Source: Arsenicibacter sp965247375 (GTDB taxonomy: Bacteria; Bacteroidota; Bacteroidia; Cytophagales; Spirosomataceae). From it: DNA of 64,000 nt. The notes under the pieces were generated by a model that was not told the DNA's origin, did not search any database, and saw only the letters and a program-made list of their open reading frames with translations. The position numbers were made by a program, and so were the translations under genes. This document shows, piece by piece, positions 60,497 through 64,000 of this stretch. Numbering within the stretch: the first letter of the stretch is position 1; each line of letters opens with the position of its first letter. The stretch spans positions 1 through 64,000 of the forward strand of contig CBDFHU010000025.1 of assembly GCA_965247375.1 (NCBI GenBank), in the 5' to 3' direction.

Positions 60497-60513
60497 TTTA
60501 GATTAAATATAAA
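60497..60513. promoter_or_regulatory. Near-palindromic AT-rich operator candidate
   Basis: TTTAGAT-TAA-ATATAAA is a 17-nt dyad with one mismatch, 11 nt before the start of the DUF6686-like gene. Its form is like operators of DtxR/MntR-type metal regulators, but the match is weak. Confidence 0.3.
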
Positions 60514-60626
60514 TAATAATACAAAAGAAGCAGATTCTGCATAAGCATACTTACGCAATCGGGATTAATTAGCGCCGGATAGCGTAACCAATGCGTTGCT
60601 TTTATGCTTGTTTAGCTGTCAGACAG

Positions 60627-60670
60627 ACGTTTTCAGCGAAGCCCTCCGGAGAAGGCTTCGCTGAAAACGT
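60627..60670. terminator. 17-bp hairpin after the aldo/keto reductase gene
   Basis: ACGTTTTCAGCGAAGCC (60627-60643) and its exact inverse (60654-60670) flank a 10-nt loop. The arm ends at the stop codon of the reductase gene. No T tract follows on the minus strand, so termination strength is uncertain. Confidence 0.6.
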
Positions 60671-61707
60671 TAATAAAACGAAGGCGGCGGATTGAGTGTC
60701 AGATTCTGGCGCTGATGCCAGTAGGGGTAGATCGGGGCCGTATCACTTGCCTGATCCAGTCGTTTCACCTGTTCAGTTGTTAGCTTCCAGCCCACAACGC
60801 CAAGGTTTTGCTGTAACTGTTCTTCATTCCGGGCACCGATAATGATGCTCGACACAGTTGGCCGTTGCAGTACCCAGTTCAGAGCGACCTGGGCTACCGT
60901 TTTGCCGGTTTCTTCCGCAACCGCGTCCAGAACGTCCATGATGGTATACAGGCGGTCACTATCGACTACCGCTGCCGGAATCGGGCTTCCGCCCTGCGCC
61001 ACCCGGCTATCGGCCGGCATTGGCTGATTACGCCGGTACTTGCCACCCAGCATACCTGCCGCCAGCGGTGACCAGACAATAGCGCCCACTTTCTGGTCGA
61101 GACCCAGCGGCATCAGCTCCCATTCATACTCACGGTTCAGCAGTGAATAGTAAACCTGATGGGCCACATAGCGGTTCCAGCCGTATTTTTCTGAAACGGC
61201 CTGCGATTTCATCAGGTGCCAGCCCGAAAAATTGGAGGCCGCCAGATACCGTATTTTACCGCTTTGTACCAGATCATCCAGCGTCCGCAGCGTTTCATCA
61301 ACGGGCGTAACCCCGTCGAAACCGTGCATGTGGAATAGATCAATGTAGTCAGTGCCGAGGCGTTTCAGACTGCCTTCGACCTGCCGCAGGAGGTGAAAAC
61401 GCGAAGAACCCTGATTGTTCGGGCCTTGGCCGAACGTAAATGTTGCCTTAGTCGAAATCAGCAGCCGGTCCCGTTTGCCGGCAACGGCTTTGCCGAGAAT
61501 TTCTTCGGACAGCCCCTGCGAGTATACGTCGGCGGTATCAAACAGATTGAGACCGGCATCCAGACAAATGTCTACGAGCCGGGTTGCTTCTTCAGCCTGC
61601 GTGCTGCCCCAGGCTTTAAAAAATGAATTTCCGCCGCCGAATGTTGCCGTTCCGAAGCTGAGCACCGGAACCTGTAGGCCGGAGCCGCCTAAGTGTCTGT
61701 ATTCCAT
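60670..61707 (-). CDS. Aldo/keto reductase
   Basis: The 345-residue protein is a (beta/alpha)8 aldo/keto reductase: 'LNLFDTADVYSQGLSEE' holds the catalytic Asp and Tyr, 'LLISTKATF' the Lys and 'IDLFHMHGFD' the His. 'GAIVWSPLAAGMLGGKY' and 'PTVSSIIIGARNEEQLQQNL' bind NADPH. It reduces carbonyl compounds or oxidises alcohols; the substrate is unknown. I chose the ATG at 61707, which fits the family N-terminus 'MEYRHLGGSGLQVP', over the one at 61743. Confidence 0.93.
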   Translation of the reverse strand: MEYRHLGGSGLQVPVLSFGTATFGGGNSFFKAWGSTQAEEATRLVDICLDAGLNLFDTADVYSQGLSEEILGKAVAGKRDRLLISTKATFTFGQGPNNQGSSRFHLLRQVEGSLKRLGTDYIDLFHMHGFDGVTPVDETLRTLDDLVQSGKIRYLAASNFSGWHLMKSQAVSEKYGWNRYVAHQVYYSLLNREYEWELMPLGLDQKVGAIVWSPLAAGMLGGKYRRNQPMPADSRVAQGGSPIPAAVVDSDRLYTIMDVLDAVAEETGKTVAQVALNWVLQRPTVSSIIIGARNEEQLQQNLGVVGWKLTTEQVKRLDQASDTAPIYPYWHQRQNLTLNPPPSFY

Positions 61708-61724
61708 AGCTTTTTTGGAGTTGT

Positions 61725-61763
61725 ATAAAAAATGGTGGCACAACCTGTCGCTGTACCACCATT
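61725..61763 (-). terminator. Intrinsic terminator of mutS2
   Basis: AATGGTGG (61731-61738) pairs with CCACCATT (61756-61763), extended by ACA/TGT after a bulge. On the minus strand TTTTTTAT follows. The GGTGGCAC part is shared with the terminator at 49594-49634. Confidence 0.85.
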
Positions 61764-61773
61764 ATATCTGTGT

Positions 61774-64000
61774 TTATCGCATTTGTACGACCGTCACTCC
61801 GGCTCCTCCCCGGTCGACGTGTTCGTCGGCCATGCGGGCGACTTCCCTGTACGTCCGCAGGTGATTCCGGACGAGCGTTCGCAGGATGCCATCGCCCTTG
61901 CCATGAACAATCCGGAGTTCCGGGTAACCCAGCATCAGTGCATCGTTCATAAACTGATCCACCACACCGAGGGCTTCTTCGCCGCGTTTGCCGCGGATGT
62001 CGAGGTTAAAGCTGAAGTTCATCATCTTCTCGTTCATGTCGACACCCTGCATCCGTGGTTTGTTCTCTTCGCCGGTCGCCTCTTTGTAGGCTTTTTTACT
62101 GAGCTTTTCGAGGCGGTTCAGCTTGATGTTCGATTTCAGGTCCCCGATACCGATTTCGGCGTCTTTGCCGCGGATGGCCAGTACCTGACCGACCGCTGTC
62201 TGTCCTTTAATCCGGACGTAGTTGCCAACCTCAATAGATCCTTCCGCCAGTTCATACTCCTCTTTAGGCTTAGTTTCGGCAATTACTTCCGGTTTCAGTT
62301 CTTTAGTCTCAAACTGTTCTAACTGCTGCCTGACGGCTTTAGTCGCTTCCTTTTCGGCCTTGTTTTCCTTGATCTCACGGATCGTGTTTTCAATCCGCTG
62401 GTTCGCTTCCTGTACCAGTGATTTCGCTTTCTGCTTTGCTTCGTTGATCAGCTGTTTCTGCTCATTTTCCAGACGGGTTTTCAGCGCGGTATATTCAGCC
62501 AGTTGTTGGGCCACTTTACGCTGATTGATCCCGATCTCCATGTTTTTCTCGGCAAAAACGCGCTTTTCAATATCAAGCTCCTTCAACAGCTTTTCGAAAC
62601 TCACCTGCTGAGAACCCAGCTTATCCTTGGCGCGGTCGATAACCCCTTTCGGCAGGCCGATTTTACGGGCAATCTCAAAGGCAAATGAACTGCCGGGCCG
62701 GCCCATTTCAAGTTCGTAGAGCGGCTCGAGGTGCTCACCATCGAAACGCATGGCGCCGTTAATGAGGCCATCCGTTTTGTCTGCGAATACTTTCAGGTTG
62801 GTGTAGTGGGTGTTAATGACGCCGTACGCTCCCGACTTGTTGAGGTCTTCCAGAATAGCTTCTGCAATCGCGCCGCCAAGCCCCGGTTCGGTACCGGTAC
62901 CGAACTCATCGATCAGGAAGAGCGAACGTTTGTTCGCACCAACCAGGAACTGCTTCATTGCCGTCAGGTGGGAGCTGTAGGTACTCAGGTCATTTTCAAG
63001 AGATTGCTCATCACCGATATCGATAAACAGATTCTGGAATACGCCCATTTCCGAGAAGTCATTCATCGGCACCAGCAGGCCGCATTGCAGCATAAACTGC
63101 ACCAGACCAATGGTTTTCAATGCAACGGACTTACCACCGGCATTCGGGCCGGAAATAATCAGAATCCGTTGTTTTTCATCGAGCCGCACCTGAAGCGGTA
63201 TTACCTTTTTGCCCTGTTTCTGAAACGAGAGGTGCAGCAACGGGTGTCGGGCCGCCGTCCAGTTAACAAACGGACGGTTATGGACCTTCGGCATGCCGGC
63301 GTCGAGCTGGTTAGCCAGACGTGCTTTCGCGCGGATGAAATCAATCATCGCCAGAAAGTTAACGGCTTTCTTCAGGTCTTCCAGATGGGGACGGAGCTGA
63401 TCGGTCAGTGCCTGTAAAATCCGGAACACTTCCCGGCGCTCTTCATATTCCAGCTCGCGGATTTCGTTGTTGGCCTCAAATACTTCGGCCGGTTCGAGGT
63501 ACACTGTCTGCCCGGTTGACGATTCATCGTGGACAAACCCTTTGATTTTCCGCTTGTGCTCGGCCGCTATCGGGATTACCAGCCGGCCACCGCGCACAGT
63601 CAGGCTGAGGTCGTCCGGAATCCATCCATTATGGCGGGCCATACGCAGCATACTATCCAGTTGCTTACGCAGGTTATTTTGTTCGGCAATGATCTGCCGG
63701 CGGATGCGTGCCAGCTCCGGCGAGGCAGAATCACGCACATGCCCGCGGTCATCAATGACGCGTTCGATGGCTTCGCTGACCGCTTTGTTAACCGTAACCG
63801 GTCCCGCCAGCTCCCGCAGAAACGGGTATTCGTTACTTTCCGAACGTTTTTCAAGAAAACGCAGACAATCCTGAATCGTCCGCAGCGACAGTTTCAGATC
63901 AAAAAACTCTTCTTCTGTAAGCGCAAGACCTTCGATGCGGGCCTTTTTCAGCTGCTCCCGTACATCGATGTAGTTTGACGACGGAAAGTCCGGCTCAAAC
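61774..64000 (-). CDS. mutS2: Endonuclease MutS2 (5' end outside window)
   Basis: The frame runs from the window edge to 61774, about 742 residues of an expected 790 or so. 'RVIDDRGHVRDSASPELARI' is the typical MutS2 core, followed by the ATPase Walker A 'ISGPNAGGKSVALKTIG', 'FLIDEFGTGTEPGLGG', a long coiled coil (about 200 residues, Lys/Glu-rich) and a C-terminal Smr domain ('LDIRGKRGEEAL', 'LRIVHGKGDGILR'). MutS2 acts in recombination control or in rescue of collided ribosomes. The Smr motifs are intact, so it should be active. Confidence 0.94.
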   Translation of the reverse strand, partial: FEPDFPSSNYIDVREQLKKARIEGLALTEEEFFDLKLSLRTIQDCLRFLEKRSESNEYPFLRELAGPVTVNKAVSEAIERVIDDRGHVRDSASPELARIRRQIIAEQNNLRKQLDSMLRMARHNGWIPDDLSLTVRGGRLVIPIAAEHKRKIKGFVHDESSTGQTVYLEPAEVFEANNEIRELEYEERREVFRILQALTDQLRPHLEDLKKAVNFLAMIDFIRAKARLANQLDAGMPKVHNRPFVNWTAARHPLLHLSFQKQGKKVIPLQVRLDEKQRILIISGPNAGGKSVALKTIGLVQFMLQCGLLVPMNDFSEMGVFQNLFIDIGDEQSLENDLSTYSSHLTAMKQFLVGANKRSLFLIDEFGTGTEPGLGGAIAEAILEDLNKSGAYGVINTHYTNLKVFADKTDGLINGAMRFDGEHLEPLYELEMGRPGSSFAFEIARKIGLPKGVIDRAKDKLGSQQVSFEKLLKELDIEKRVFAEKNMEIGINQRKVAQQLAEYTALKTRLENEQKQLINEAKQKAKSLVQEANQRIENTIREIKENKAEKEATKAVRQQLEQFETKELKPEVIAETKPKEEYELAEGSIEVGNYVRIKGQTAVGQVLAIRGKDAEIGIGDLKSNIKLNRLEKLSKKAYKEATGEENKPRMQGVDMNEKMMNFSFNLDIRGKRGEEALGVVDQFMNDALMLGYPELRIVHGKGDGILRTLVRNHLRTYREVARMADEHVDRGGAGVTVVQMR

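Noticed and set aside
1..64000. Insertion sequences, prophage, restriction or other defence systems
   Set aside because: No transposase, integrase, phage, nuclease-methylase or toxin-antitoxin motif was found in any gene of the window; the IGHMBP2-like helicase stands alone with no defence partner.

Overview
The window looks like a chromosomal segment of a Bacteroidota bacterium, most likely of the Cytophagales (Spirosoma-like). The signs are two secreted proteins with type IX secretion (T9SS) C-terminal sorting domains, the T9SS regulator PorX, promoters of the Bacteroidota form TTTG-N17-19-TAnnTTTG, almost no Shine-Dalgarno signals, and lineage-typical families (WbqC, DUF5672, TIGR02757-like, XrtA-type deacetylase). 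The genus is inferred, not proven. No tRNA, rRNA, insertion sequence, prophage or CRISPR array was seen.

Region 1 (1-21.3 kb, all minus strand) is one long surface-polysaccharide locus. Read in transcription order it holds an outer-membrane SLBB export protein, a Wzz/KpsE-like co-polymerase, an ABC-2 permease and a Wzt-type ATPase with a C-terminal extension. A DegT aminotransferase, a GT-C membrane glycosyltransferase, WbqC, a NeuD-like acyltransferase, a GT4 enzyme that seems to start at CTG, and an acyltransferase-3 membrane protein follow. Next come a GT8-like enzyme, a GT9 enzyme, a DUF5672 protein, GT2, a second GT8-like enzyme with an altered DxD motif, GT4, GT2, and an O-antigen ligase/polymerase cut by the window edge. 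The parts fit assembly on the inner face of the membrane, ABC export and ligation or surface anchoring.

Region 2 (21.5-35 kb) has parE, a two-FAS1 lipoprotein and pheA (TTG start). A second glycan group follows: polysaccharide deacetylase, formyltransferase and a secreted SGNH esterase with four FN3 domains on the minus strand, then GT2, a WcaF-like acetyltransferase, GT2 and a WecA/MraY-like initiating transferase on the plus strand.

Region 3 (35-50 kb) opens with a 1784-residue T9SS cargo protein whose endonuclease/exonuclease/phosphatase domain has lost its catalytic residues. After it come nagB, an ALDH7-type dehydrogenase, aldose epimerase, a TIGR02757-like protein, a LysM protein, kdsB, a GluQ-like synthetase lacking two zinc cysteines, and porX.

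Region 4 (50-64 kb) is mostly housekeeping: ftsE-like ATPase, transaldolase-like aldolase, galK, an SRP RNA gene with a clear promoter, a TPR lipoprotein, pgeF, a secreted TIM-barrel isomerase, a probable structured RNA with its own terminator, a lone receiver protein, an SF1 helicase, a GbsR/MarR regulator and neighbouring membrane protein that share a matching palindromic operator, a degenerate heavy-metal-domain protein paired with a Cys-containing protein, an aldo/keto reductase and mutS2 (cut by the window edge). The most interesting leads are the pseudo-nuclease giant, the GbsR twin operators, the unassigned structured RNA, the CTG start and the altered GluQ and GT8 enzymes.
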